From Desulfocapsa sp. (GTDB lineage Bacteria > Desulfobacterota > Desulfobulbia > Desulfobulbales > Desulfocapsaceae), in contig VMSP01000158.1 in assembly GCA_013792135.1 (NCBI GenBank), positions 1 through 34,924 of the forward strand: a stretch of 34,924 bases of DNA. The letters run 5' to 3'. Position numbers and translations under genes: made by a program. The notes below the pieces were generated by a model. That model was not told where the DNA came from and made no database searches. It saw only the letters and a list, made by a program, of their open reading frames with translations. Below, in pieces: positions 16,540-25,725 of this stretch; position 1 is the first letter of the stretch, and every line of letters starts with the position of its first letter.

Positions 16540-17064
16540 TTAGTCATCTTCGAGCAGAAAAGCAATATATTCAAGGATTGATCTGGCCCAGAGATTGTAT
16601 CCTTTTTCGGTGAAATGAATGCCATCCGCCTGGAAAAAACCGGTACCGGTATTGAATTTTGCATACATATCGAGAAAACAACAACCGGATTGCAGGGATA
16701 AGGCCTCCATAGCGCTGTTAATCCGTTTCATCTCATTTTTGTCCAGCCAGGTGATCTGGAGTGGAATCAGGCTATTGATAATAACCTCTGCGGTCGGGTA
16801 ACAATGGCTTAGGGATACAACAATTTGTCGTATGGTTTCGGTAAAATGATAGTCCTCCATGAGAAGACTATTGGTGCCTGTCATGATGAGTATGATATGA
16901 GGATCAATGACTTGCTCCTGGATTGATGGCAGCCTGTTGAGAAGGCCCTTAGGGGTTTCACCAAAAACACTCATGTTGAGTACTTCAAAGTGAGTTATCC
17001 GTTCCTGCCAGTTAAAGTCGGCCAGAAGGGAATCTCCAAGAAAAAGTAGTCTGCCCTGTTTCAT
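16540..17064 (-). CDS. SGNH/GDSL-family hydrolase
   Basis: A 174-residue single-domain SGNH hydrolase. Block I is LLFLGDSLLADF with the nucleophile serine in GDSL (about residue 12), the block II/III features include the glycine region around NMSVFGETPKG and the GTNS motif (about residue 63), and block V is DGIHFTEKGY with the catalytic Asp and His near the C-terminus. It has no signal peptide, so a cytoplasmic esterase or lysophospholipase-like activity is most likely; the substrate is unknown. It lies downstream of the glycogen debranching gene (150-bp gap) on the same strand. Confidence 0.88.
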   Translation of the reverse strand: MKQGRLLFLGDSLLADFNWQERITHFEVLNMSVFGETPKGLLNRLPSIQEQVIDPHIILIMTGTNSLLMEDYHFTETIRQIVVSLSHCYPTAEVIINSLIPLQITWLDKNEMKRINSAMEALSLQSGCCFLDMYAKFNTGTGFFQADGIHFTEKGYNLWARSILEYIAFLLEDD

Positions 17065-17214
17065 CTCTGTGTATTAATCGTAATGATAGAATTAAATGGC
17101 TTGGCACCACAGGGGGGTTGCTTTCGATTCTTATATATAGTTTTAGGCTACATACCATATGAAAAATGCACTGCCAAAGTTTTTCTTCAGTATTGGATGT
17201 GTATTATACAAGAA

Positions 17215-19332
17215 TTATATGGCTGAGAGAGGAGACTGGAGGACCACGGCCCCCATTGATTTGACCTTGATGGTTGTTTTAGGGATCCTGGCCGGGGCCT
17301 GTTGCAGGGATAGAAAATTATAAGGAGAATCGAGGCTGGTGTCGATGATCTGATACCAGCTCTTACTTTTGTTGCCCGGGACTTGCGGCAAAGTGAAGAG
17401 AGCATCTTTCTTCCTGTCTCCGTTGAGCATGATGAAAAAATGGTCATTCTGGTCGCTCACTGTTTTACTGCCGTGGAGGAGAAAGGCGAGGGTGTGACAT
17501 TTGGCAGACCAATCCTCCAGGCACGGCTTTGTTGAGTGCCAGCTGATTTCAAGATTGTCCCCGGAGCATTGCGCATCTTCACCTTGCTTGAAAAAACTTG
17601 TGCGCTGGAAAATGGAATGGGCTTTGCGCAGCTGAATACAGTGTTTAAAAAAGCGGAACAGCCCTTGATTTTTTTCCACAAGATCCCAGTTGAGCCAGTT
17701 GGTATTGTTGTCCTGACACCAGCTGTTGTTGTTCCCTTTCTTGCTGTGCCCAAATTCGTCACCGGCGTTGATCATGGGGACACCCTGGGAGAGCAGTAAG
17801 ATTAAAATCATGCTGCGTATTCGTCGGAGCCGTAAATCCTGAATGGTTTTGTTGTGGGTGGATCCTTCAGCGCCACTGTTCCAACTGATATTGTGGTTGT
17901 CGCCGTCACGGTTCTCTTCCCCATTCTCCTGATTATGCTTTTCATTAAAACTGACCAGGTCGGAGAGGGTAAAGCCATCGTGACTGGTGAGGAAGTTGAT
18001 GGAATTGAAAGGGTGGCGTAAACTGGACTGGTAGAGGTCGGCGCTGCCGGCAATGCGGGTGGCCAGGTTGCCCACGGTATTGTCAAGGCCCGCCATGAAG
18101 GCGCGAACATCATCGCGGAACATACCATTCCATTCGGCCCAGCGCGCATCGGTGGAGAAGGTGCCCACCTGATAGAGACCGGCGGCGTCCCAAGCCTCGG
18201 CAATGATTTTGGTGTCGCGCAGGACCGGGTCTTCGGCGATCATCTCGATCATGGGCGGATTGGCCAGGAGATGCCCTGAGGTATCCCGGCCCAGAATGGA
18301 GGCGAGGTCAAAGCGGAATCCGTCCACGTGCATCTCCATGACCCAGTAGCGCAGCGCATCACGGATCAGATCTCTGACTACCGGATGGTTGCAGTTCATG
18401 GTGTTGCCGCAGCCGGAAAAGTTCAGATATTCATGGGTATCATGGTCAAGCAGATAGTAGATGCGGTTGTCTATACCCCGGAAACTGCTGGTGGTCCCGT
18501 CGTATCCGCCCTCGCCGGTGTGATTGAAGACCATGTCGAGGATGACCTCGATTCCCGCCTGGTGCAGCGCCAGCACCATGGCCTTGAACTCATTGATGTG
18601 CTGGGTGGTGTCTGCAGCATAGCCAGATTTTAAGGCAAAAAAAGAGATGGGGTTGTAGCCCCAGAAATTCTTCAGCGGTTTGCCGCTCGCAAGATCTCTA
18701 AATACATTGTCGTTTTCATCAAATTCAGTGACCGGCATCAGTTCCACGGCTGTAATGCCCAGCTCCTGCAGGTAAGGGATCTTTTCCATTATGCCGCGGT
18801 ATGTCCCGGGGTGGGATACTTTTGAGCTGAGGTGCCGGGTGAAACCGCGGACATGCAGTTCGTAGATAATGGATTTGGCCAGAGGGATGTTCAGTGGTTG
18901 ATCATCCTGCCAATCGAAATCGTGTTTGATGAGTTCGCATCTGGGTATCCCCGGCTCAGATAGTTTTTCACCCCAGACCCGAGGAGTGTGAATATGACTT
19001 GCGGGGTCAAGGAGCAGGATCTGCTCGTCGTATACCAGGCCAGTTGTCTCTTTCGACATCAGCCCTTTGAGCCGGTAGCCGTATCTCAGGTCGTCCCTGT
19101 CTGTTTTGAGCTGGATATGCCAGAGATCACCGGTCCTGTTGACCTCTGGGTGCAGGGCGATTTCTGCCTGTTGTTGGGGTGTCTTAGCTGTCTCCGGCAT
19201 ATCGATGACCAGTGTCACCGCTTCGGCATGTCGCGCAAAGATTGAGAAATTGATGCCTTTGCTGAGGATGGTGCTGCCGGCAGGCAGGGCGGATCCTCTG
19301 CTCGTGGGGATCTGGTTTTTTTTCTTGGACAT
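17215..19332 (-). CDS. glgX: glycogen debranching enzyme (isoamylase type)
   Basis: A 705-residue GH13 enzyme of the GlgX/isoamylase group, which hydrolyses alpha-1,6 branches of glycogen or limit dextrins. An N-terminal carbohydrate-binding-like domain (GSTILSKGINFSIFARHAEA) precedes the barrel: ELHVRGFT, VELMPVTEFDE, VILDMVFNHTGEGG (conserved region I), VDGFRFDLASILGRD (region II with the nucleophile Asp), KIIAEAWDAAG (region III with the acid/base Glu) and NFLTSHDGFTLSDLV (region IV). Length matches the family. The frame is open upstream to 19428, but the ATG at 19332 begins the usual N-terminus; its ribosome-binding site is weak, so the start is tentative. Confidence 0.95.
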   Translation of the reverse strand: MSKKKNQIPTSRGSALPAGSTILSKGINFSIFARHAEAVTLVIDMPETAKTPQQQAEIALHPEVNRTGDLWHIQLKTDRDDLRYGYRLKGLMSKETTGLVYDEQILLLDPASHIHTPRVWGEKLSEPGIPRCELIKHDFDWQDDQPLNIPLAKSIIYELHVRGFTRHLSSKVSHPGTYRGIMEKIPYLQELGITAVELMPVTEFDENDNVFRDLASGKPLKNFWGYNPISFFALKSGYAADTTQHINEFKAMVLALHQAGIEVILDMVFNHTGEGGYDGTTSSFRGIDNRIYYLLDHDTHEYLNFSGCGNTMNCNHPVVRDLIRDALRYWVMEMHVDGFRFDLASILGRDTSGHLLANPPMIEMIAEDPVLRDTKIIAEAWDAAGLYQVGTFSTDARWAEWNGMFRDDVRAFMAGLDNTVGNLATRIAGSADLYQSSLRHPFNSINFLTSHDGFTLSDLVSFNEKHNQENGEENRDGDNHNISWNSGAEGSTHNKTIQDLRLRRIRSMILILLLSQGVPMINAGDEFGHSKKGNNNSWCQDNNTNWLNWDLVEKNQGLFRFFKHCIQLRKAHSIFQRTSFFKQGEDAQCSGDNLEISWHSTKPCLEDWSAKCHTLAFLLHGSKTVSDQNDHFFIMLNGDRKKDALFTLPQVPGNKSKSWYQIIDTSLDSPYNFLSLQQAPARIPKTTIKVKSMGAVVLQSPLSAI

Positions 19333-19514
19333 TTTGACAATGAGAGTTATTGTTAAAAGCAAGCCTTGTAGCTCAGTAGATGTGTATTCGGTAGTTTTCA
19401 GATTATAGAATACACGAGAGAAGAGCAAAGCAGCAATATTTTGTTGACCAAGCCGTTTTATCTTTTTGTTTCATCAGGCTGTAAGATTCTGCAGCCATAA
19501 TCATGGAGGTTGCT

Positions 19515-20447
19515 ATGGGTATGTTTCAAAGGCTTTCGTTGAGTGATTCTACAATCAAGACCATTGACTGGGGGATGACCCCTGACCTGAGTTTCGGAAC
19601 ATTTGAGTCGTGGGGCGGACGGGAAAGGGTGCGTAATAACAGTGAACGGATCTGTTATTTTTTTATTGATAACTGGGGGGATGAACCTAAACTCTGCTTG
19701 ATGGAGCGGGGGGTGAAACATGCCAGGATCCTGGCGGAGATTGGCGCCCCGGTGGGGATGGTAAAGGAGTGCGTGCGGCAACAGGGAACTTCTTCAGCCT
19801 TTGAGAAAAGTTATGCCATTAACGGCGTTGTCAAGGAGTGGTTGATCCATAATGTGGTGGAGGCCGAGGGAGATAGCTATGTTCAACCTGTCCATGTGGT
19901 GAAGGCGGTGGAGGATATGTGCACACTGCCCTTGCAGGGCGTTCAGCCTTTTGGTGGTGACAGCTGTCTCCTCCCGGCGGAGCCCGCGGTGATTAATGAT
20001 GACCAGATTGAACCGTTGATTAAAAAGTGGAATTTTTTTGATTCCGCCCTGAATCTTCAGGGGATGTTTGAGAACGCGCTGGTGGATAATGGTGATGGTC
20101 TCACCGTAACTGACGAGCGGACTTCAATTATGTGGCAACGGGCGGGGCTTGATATTGCCTCCAATCGTACCATGCAACGCAATATTGAGAAGCTGAACAA
20201 GGAAGGATTTGCCGGATTTCATGACTGGCGATTGCCGACCATGGAAGAGGCGCTGTCGCTGATGGAGCCGGAAATGAATAAAAAGGAGCTCCATCTGAAT
20301 CCTTGTTTCTCCAAAGAGCAGCCTTTTATCTTTGTGGCTGCCCAGCGGAAGCCGGGAGGATACTGGTTTGTTGATTACAAACAGGGACGAGCCTTTTGGT
20401 CATCCGGTAGTATTCCCGGGGCCTTTGGCAGGTTGTGCAGAGGGTAA
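19515..20447 (+). CDS. DUF1566-domain protein
   Basis: A 310-residue protein. The C-terminal third is a DUF1566 (Lcl C-terminal) domain: DNGDGLTVTDERTSIMWQRA, NKEGFAGFHDWRLPTMEEAL and FWSSGSIPG. This domain is common in secreted or repeat proteins, but here there is no signal peptide. The N-terminal two thirds (SLSDSTIKTIDWGMTPDLSF, YFFIDNWGDEPKLCL) are not recognised. The start is the ATG at 19515, 5 nt after GGAGG (19505-19509); an ATG at 19503 precedes that site and one at 19521 is possible. It is a single plus-strand gene between minus-strand genes. Function unknown. Confidence 0.75.
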   Translation: MGMFQRLSLSDSTIKTIDWGMTPDLSFGTFESWGGRERVRNNSERICYFFIDNWGDEPKLCLMERGVKHARILAEIGAPVGMVKECVRQQGTSSAFEKSYAINGVVKEWLIHNVVEAEGDSYVQPVHVVKAVEDMCTLPLQGVQPFGGDSCLLPAEPAVINDDQIEPLIKKWNFFDSALNLQGMFENALVDNGDGLTVTDERTSIMWQRAGLDIASNRTMQRNIEKLNKEGFAGFHDWRLPTMEEALSLMEPEMNKKELHLNPCFSKEQPFIFVAAQRKPGGYWFVDYKQGRAFWSSGSIPGAFGRLCRG

Positions 20448-20553
20448 AGGGGGAGCTTCTTTGCCGTAATCTATGATAGCGTTCAGGTTGATCGTCTGGA
20501 GCTCTGCGAGGACAATTTTTCTTTCAACTTCCTCCCCCAAAAAAGTTGATGAG

Positions 20554-22887
20554 CTATTCCTCTTTGTCATCAAGGGGTTTCCAGACCGGCCCTGTGGCCG
20601 TGTCGATGATCTGAATTCCCTGGCGCAATAGTTCGTCGCGCGCATCATCAGCTGCCTGCCAATCTTTTGCCGCCCTGGCTTTTTCTCGGCGACAGATCAG
20701 GGTGTTTACGGCCGGGGCCAGGGGGCAGCCCTTCAGCCTGAAGATATGAAGGACCTGATTGATTTTGTTAAAGCTCTCCAGAATATATTTTTTCTGGTCA
20801 TGGTCAAGGTGGTTGACGTGGAGTATTGGGTTGACGATATTGATAAATTTATAGATAGCACCCAGTCCCTTTGAGACGTTGAGGTCATCATCCATAGCCT
20901 CAAAAAACTGTTCGGTCATGGCGGAGACAAAGGCGGCGATCTCGGGATGGGGTTTACCCGGCGGCAGACAGAGGAGCTTACAGGTAAATTCATCAATACG
21001 GCGCAAGGCCGTACGGACGTTGATCAGTCTTTTGAAAGAAAAATTCAGAGGTTTCCGGTAGTGGACCGAGAGCAGCATGAAGCGCACCTCGCGGGGGGTG
21101 AATCCGCGCAGAATCAGATCACCCAGGGTCACCATATTCCCGGCCTCAGCCGACATCATCTTGCCATCCACTAACAGCAGTTCGGAGTGCAGCCAGTATT
21201 TTGCCAGAGGTTTACCTGTTAAGGCCTCGGCAATGGCGATCTCGTTTTCGTGGTGGGGGAAGATAAGATTCCGGCTGCTGGTGTGGATATCCAGAGTCTT
21301 TCCCAGATAACGGGTGGACATGGCTGAACATTCGATATGCCAGCCCGGCCGTACATTTCCCCAGTCAGTCTCAAAAAATATTCCTTTCTTCAGCTCTGCC
21401 AGGGTGGAGCGTTTGAGCAGGGTGAAGTCACGGGGGTTATCTTTTTCATAGTTATCGAGATCAACAGTCCTGCCCAACTGGATTTTGCTCAGATCAATGC
21501 CTGACAGGCGGCCATAGCGCTTGAATTTGGAAATATCAAAGTAGATTGAGCCGTGTTTTTCATAGGCAAAACCCTTATGGATGAGCTCATGGCTGATCTC
21601 TATCATGTCGGCAACATGCTCTGAGGCCTTGGGGTAGCCGGTGGCCCGTTTGACTCCTAAGGCATCGATAGCCTCCATGAACCCTTCAATGTACTTGCTG
21701 GTAAATTCGCTCAGCGAAACTCCGGCCTTGCTGGCACCGTCGATGGTATTATCATCCAGGTCAGTGAAATTCATATAGGAATCCACTGTCAGTCCCTTGC
21801 TTTCAAGATAGCGGGTGATCAGGTCGGTGACGATGAAACGACGGCACAGGGAGAGATTGGGCGGTTCGTAGGCGGTTGGCCCGCAGGTATAAAAGCTGAC
21901 TTTCCCTTCGATCTGGGGCGTGAAAATCTCTTTTTTCTTGCTCAGGGTGTTAAAAAAACGCAATTGAGATGTCTTCTCAGAACTCTGGGGCTTGCGCGTA
22001 AACAGCGGGGTGCTCAGATAGCGCTCGCCACTGTCCGGGAGCAGAGTTACAATAAATCCTTCCTCTAGTTTCTGGGCCAGGTTAATGGCGCTAAACATGG
22101 CCGCGCCACTGCTCATCCCTACCAGTAACCCCTCTTTACGGGCCAGCATCCTGGCCATTTGAAAGGCGTCTTCATCTTTAATATCGACGATCTCGCTCGG
22201 TTTTGATTTATCAAAGATCCCGGGGCGATACGATTCCTTCATGTTTTTTAGCCCCTGGATTTTATGATCGAGAAAGGGCTCGACCGCGATGATCTGCACC
22301 TGGGGCTGGTGCTCACTAAACCAGGCGCACAGCCCCATCACCGTGCCGGAGGTTCCAAGAGTTGCCACAATATGGGTCACCTGCCCATCAGTCTGCTGCC
22401 AGATCTCAGGGGCGGTGCCGGTGTAATGGGCCTGCCAGTTGGCCTCATTATTAAACTGATCAGTGAGGAAATAGCGTTCCGGGTATTCACGGGCCATGGC
22501 GTAGGCCTTTTCAATGGCCCCGTCGGTGCTTCTATGGGCCGGGGTCAGCAGGATCTCGGCACCATATGCCTGCATGATCTTGCGGCGCTCAAGCGATGCG
22601 GATTCAGACATGATCAGCAGGCAGCGATACCCTTTGGCCGCGCAGACCATGGCCAGTCCAATGCCGGTATTGCCACTGGTGGCTTCGAGTACGATCTTGT
22701 CAGGCGTAAGTTCACCGCTTTTTTCGCCTGACTCGATCATGGCGAGGGCGATGCGCTCTTTTACCGAACCGCCCGGGTTGGAAGATTCCAACTTTCCATA
22801 CAGTCGAACTTTGTCATTGGGGCACAAGCGATTGATTCGAATCAGAGGTGTGTTGCCAATGGCTTCTAGAACTGTGTTATAGAGCAT
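20554..22887 (-). CDS. fused cysteine synthase / cysteinyl-tRNA-synthetase-like protein
   Basis: One uninterrupted 777-residue frame. Residues 1-~300 are a complete PLP-dependent O-acetylserine sulfhydrylase: VLEAIGNTPLIRIN, NPGGSVKER with PLP lysine K43, EATSGNTGIGLA (68-79) and LGTSGTVMG (177-185). Residues ~310-777 are CysRS-like (NTLSKKKEIF, FYTCGPTAYE, YMNFTDLDD, RPGWHIECSAM, PHHENEIA). The CysRS zinc ligands are kept (C335, C520, H545, E549), but HIGH is replaced by N344-L-S-L and KMSKS by KMMSA (576-580). The KIIK stretch after FTDLDD is also lost. Ordinary Cys-tRNA synthesis by this domain is therefore doubtful; a persulfide-related, scaffold or other cysteine-transfer role is speculative. 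AAGGA lies 6-7 nt before the ATG. Confidence 0.93.
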   Translation of the reverse strand: MLYNTVLEAIGNTPLIRINRLCPNDKVRLYGKLESSNPGGSVKERIALAMIESGEKSGELTPDKIVLEATSGNTGIGLAMVCAAKGYRCLLIMSESASLERRKIMQAYGAEILLTPAHRSTDGAIEKAYAMAREYPERYFLTDQFNNEANWQAHYTGTAPEIWQQTDGQVTHIVATLGTSGTVMGLCAWFSEHQPQVQIIAVEPFLDHKIQGLKNMKESYRPGIFDKSKPSEIVDIKDEDAFQMARMLARKEGLLVGMSSGAAMFSAINLAQKLEEGFIVTLLPDSGERYLSTPLFTRKPQSSEKTSQLRFFNTLSKKKEIFTPQIEGKVSFYTCGPTAYEPPNLSLCRRFIVTDLITRYLESKGLTVDSYMNFTDLDDNTIDGASKAGVSLSEFTSKYIEGFMEAIDALGVKRATGYPKASEHVADMIEISHELIHKGFAYEKHGSIYFDISKFKRYGRLSGIDLSKIQLGRTVDLDNYEKDNPRDFTLLKRSTLAELKKGIFFETDWGNVRPGWHIECSAMSTRYLGKTLDIHTSSRNLIFPHHENEIAIAEALTGKPLAKYWLHSELLLVDGKMMSAEAGNMVTLGDLILRGFTPREVRFMLLSVHYRKPLNFSFKRLINVRTALRRIDEFTCKLLCLPPGKPHPEIAAFVSAMTEQFFEAMDDDLNVSKGLGAIYKFINIVNPILHVNHLDHDQKKYILESFNKINQVLHIFRLKGCPLAPAVNTLICRREKARAAKDWQAADDARDELLRQGIQIIDTATGPVWKPLDDKEE

Positions 22888-22897
22888 GAGTATCCTT

Positions 22898-23026
22898 ATG
22901 AATTACGAATTACAAATTACAAATTAGGAATTACGAATGAATTAGGAATGAATTAGGAATGACGAAGTGAAAATCAGGATATTTTTTATTCATAATTCAT
23001 AATTCGTAATTAGTAATTCGTAATTG
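22898..23026. repeat. AT-rich repeat cluster of AATTACGAATTA-like units, in both orientations
   Basis: The 172-bp gap between the DciA-like gene and the cysK-cysS fusion consists mainly of short imperfect units (AATTACGAATTAC, GAATTAGGAATGAATTAGG) on the left. These are mirrored on the right by ATTCATAATTCGTAATTAG and GTAATTCGTAATTG, so the block can fold into a long imperfect hairpin. No coding potential is visible. It may be a dispersed palindromic repeat; effects on expression of the flanking genes are unknown. Confidence 0.75.
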
Positions 23027-23059
23027 ATAGGTCAAGTCCTTTGTCCGGCAATGAATCCG

Positions 23060-23530
23060 TCAGCTTTTCCGGCAGGAGTGGGACAGATACCAGAGGCTCA
23101 TTAAGGAATCCCGGATTTTTTCATCCTCAATAATGGCAATCTGCTTCTCGAAGGACTCCTGGGCGGCAGGACTGGGCTGGATAAAATGAACCGTCTGTTT
23201 GTTGGGTTCCTCTGTCTTGTGGCTGTTGATCAGGGTGAATTTGATATCTTCAAGACGGGAAAGGCGGAGCGTTTTATTCAATATCTCCAGAAGAGAGATC
23301 TTCTGGAATTGTAATTGCTGCATCCAGGCGGAGTTGGCAATTTCAAGCCAGAGAATATTGTTGACGATCTTCAAAGGGCGGGCGTGGGCGCTGGTGCTTG
23401 TGTCCACCAGTTTATCCCAATGCAGAAACAGGCTGTGGAGATCCAGTTGCTTCCTCCATCCCTGCTCGTCGGTCATTCCGGAAAGCAAGGTGGCGATGTT
23501 TTGCGGATCATTATGGCCATTGTTTTTCAT
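23060..23530 (-). CDS. DUF721/DciA-like protein
   Basis: A 156-residue protein with a DUF721 (DciA-like) core in residues ~30-100, including LFLHWDKLVDTSTSAHARPLKIVNNILW, LEIANSAWMQQLQFQKISLL and a C-terminal charged region. DciA-family proteins are proposed loaders of the DnaB replicative helicase in bacteria lacking DnaC/DnaI. Here it starts 25 bp after the stop of the amidase gene and is probably co-transcribed with it. The N-terminal PQNIATLLSGM helix also fits. The assignment rests on overall pattern, so it is moderate. Confidence 0.75.
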   Translation of the reverse strand: MKNNGHNDPQNIATLLSGMTDEQGWRKQLDLHSLFLHWDKLVDTSTSAHARPLKIVNNILWLEIANSAWMQQLQFQKISLLEILNKTLRLSRLEDIKFTLINSHKTEEPNKQTVHFIQPSPAAQESFEKQIAIIEDEKIRDSLMSLWYLSHSCRKS

Positions 23531-23555
23531 TGTTTGCAGGAGATCTGTTCTGGAC

Positions 23556-25520
23556 TCAAAGGCTGGCAGTTATGGTACGGATGTATTTCTGTAGACCTTG
23601 GACGATTTCCGCAGCTAACGCGTCTTGATACCCTTCTTTTTTAACTTGATGGGCATCTGTCTTGTTACTGATAAATGCCATCTCAATCAGGATTGCGGGC
23701 ATCTCCGCGCCGATCAGGACATAAAAAGGGGCCTGTTTTACCCCGAGACTTTTTACTTGCTGGTACTTCCTGCCAGTTAGTCCTGAGGAGAGTGCATCTT
23801 GAACTTTCTGGGCCAGCCGTGAAGATTCGTCAATCTTGGAGTTTTTCATGATATCGGAGAGAATGGTCTGCAGGTCACTTAATTGATGGGTCGATGTTGC
23901 ATTCTCCAGGGCGGCTACGCGGATCGCCTCGCTATCGGTGCTCAGGTTGAGATAATAGGTTTCAAAACCGTAGACCTTTGCGGAGGGATGGGCATTGAGG
24001 TGCAGGGAGATAAAGAGGTCGGCTCCATTGGTATTGGCAATGGCGGTTCGTTCTTCCAGCGAGATAAAAGTATCATTGTTTCTGGTAAGAATGACCTCAT
24101 ATCCCATCTCCTTTTTGAGTTTGGCGGCCAGTTTTTTTGCCACTTGCAGGACGAGATCCTTTTCCTTCAGGCCAAAGGCGGAGGCGCCGGGGTCTTTTCC
24201 ACCATGACCAGGGTCGAGCACTATACGGCGGACACCAAGGTTTAGTTGCTGGGCCAGGGAGAGTGCTGGGGAGGTGAGGGGAGCGTTGAGCTCCGGGGCA
24301 GGTTTCTTGGTTTTGGCAAAGAGTTTGTTCTTTTTGTAATCCTGCAGGATAAGAATCGGTGCGTTTTGATCGTGTGTCGTAGCCAAGCTGCCCTTTGGTC
24401 GCTTTTTTATAATCTCTGGCTCGAGCGACACTATGTCATCCTTGGCTTGATTTTCTGGTGGTGTGAGTTTGTCAACGACGGCAACATCAGCGGAGTTGCT
24501 TTGTCCGTGTACGTCAACAATAACCCGGAAGGGGTCGGGAAGGCTGTAGATCTTATAACTTTTGATGGACTCGATATCGAGAACAACCCGAACCGTATCC
24601 GGGGAGAACTGGGCAGTACGAACCTGCTGGAGCAGTCCGTCCTGGATGGGGATTGGGGCACGGTACTGGGGCTCAATGTAGCTCTTGTCAAAATCGATAA
24701 AGAGGCGTCTTGGTTGTTCTCCAATCTTTTCCAGTAATTCTTCCTTATAGGAGACCGGGCGTGAGGTGTTGATCACAATCCTGGTGTAATTGTTGGAAGA
24801 CCAGTATTTTACCGGCAGGACATAGGAGCGATTTTTGACATTTGGAAGCTCGCTTACATCCACCGGCGGAGAATTTTCCGTGGATGGTTGGGAACTAGTA
24901 GCAGGCTCCGTTGCTACAGGCAGGGGCAGAGGGATGTTGAAATCCTTGGCCAGGATCTCCAGCTTTTCCCTGGCCTTGTTCATCAGTTCACCAGTGTAAT
25001 ATTCGGAGGTGATTCGGGCGTATATCCTGGCAGCTTCCTGTGGATCTTTTTTGTCTTCAAGCAGGATGCGCCCTTGCGTGAAAAGGGAATCATCGGCCAG
25101 CTGATGCCAGGGGAAAAGGGTGGTGACATCTTGATAATATTTCAGGGATTTGTCGAGATCGGCCGCATCATTGAACTGCAGGTATCTACTGTACGATATT
25201 CTGCCAAGCATAAAAAGGCTGGTGGCGGCGTATGCAGATTTTGGCTGCCGATCATGAAATTCTTGAAATTTTTTGTGGGCTGTATCCCAGTTTTCTTTGG
25301 AGCTGGCCCGTTCTTTGTCGTTCACCAGTTCCGTAAAATAGGACGTGGCCTGATTAAATTTTTTTACCAGATCGCCTCGTAGATGAGACGTTTTTTCTTC
25401 TGCAATGTTATTGTCAGGGGTCTCTCTGCCTTCTACTCTTTCAGCACAAAAAAGAGGCTGAATGGTAAATTGCAGAAGGACCAAGATGATAAGTAGAGAA
25501 GTGACGATCAAACGACGCAT
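23556..25520 (-). CDS. N-acetylmuramoyl-L-alanine amidase with AMIN domain
   Basis: A 654-residue exported cell-wall amidase. A signal peptide (MRRLIVTSLLIILVLLQFTI, cleavage near residue 26) is followed by an alpha-helical TPR/YbgF-like region (about 45-190), an AMIN domain (about 230-340: VLPVKYWSSNNYTRIVINTS, PRRLFIDFDKS) and a C-terminal amidase_3 domain from about residue 430. The latter has the zinc-binding VLDPGHGGKDPGA, LTRNNDTF, SLHLNAHPS and the catalytic-site PAILIEMAFISN. It should cleave the amide bond between muramic acid and the stem peptide during septal splitting; AMIN domains target such enzymes to the septum. Upstream of the DciA-like gene; the ribosome-binding site is weak. 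Confidence 0.92.
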   Translation of the reverse strand: MRRLIVTSLLIILVLLQFTIQPLFCAERVEGRETPDNNIAEEKTSHLRGDLVKKFNQATSYFTELVNDKERASSKENWDTAHKKFQEFHDRQPKSAYAATSLFMLGRISYSRYLQFNDAADLDKSLKYYQDVTTLFPWHQLADDSLFTQGRILLEDKKDPQEAARIYARITSEYYTGELMNKAREKLEILAKDFNIPLPLPVATEPATSSQPSTENSPPVDVSELPNVKNRSYVLPVKYWSSNNYTRIVINTSRPVSYKEELLEKIGEQPRRLFIDFDKSYIEPQYRAPIPIQDGLLQQVRTAQFSPDTVRVVLDIESIKSYKIYSLPDPFRVIVDVHGQSNSADVAVVDKLTPPENQAKDDIVSLEPEIIKKRPKGSLATTHDQNAPILILQDYKKNKLFAKTKKPAPELNAPLTSPALSLAQQLNLGVRRIVLDPGHGGKDPGASAFGLKEKDLVLQVAKKLAAKLKKEMGYEVILTRNNDTFISLEERTAIANTNGADLFISLHLNAHPSAKVYGFETYYLNLSTDSEAIRVAALENATSTHQLSDLQTILSDIMKNSKIDESSRLAQKVQDALSSGLTGRKYQQVKSLGVKQAPFYVLIGAEMPAILIEMAFISNKTDAHQVKKEGYQDALAAEIVQGLQKYIRTITASL

Positions 25521-25725
25521 TAGTCAGATAGCATGGTTAGTATGTGGTAAAAAAATACCAGTAGTTCTTGAGGAAAAAGACGTACGTATTAAAAAAAGTG
25601 TATTATTAACCAATTGAGGCAAACTATACATAAAAGCTGGCTGGATGGCAAAAGAAAATATGCTGGTTTCTCTGCTTGTTCTGTTTGTGAAGATGATAAG
25701 AGCGTCACCTGGATATTTTGTCTCA

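Noticed and set aside
19363-19440. tRNA-like start (TAGCTCAGT-like D-arm sequence) upstream of glgX
   Set aside because: No matching acceptor stem, anticodon arm or T-loop sequence follows.
20448-20553. Shared terminator between the convergent DUF1566 and cysK-cysS genes
   Set aside because: GGGGGA and TCCCCC can pair but are about 80 nt apart with no suitable T-run, so it is not a convincing intrinsic terminator.
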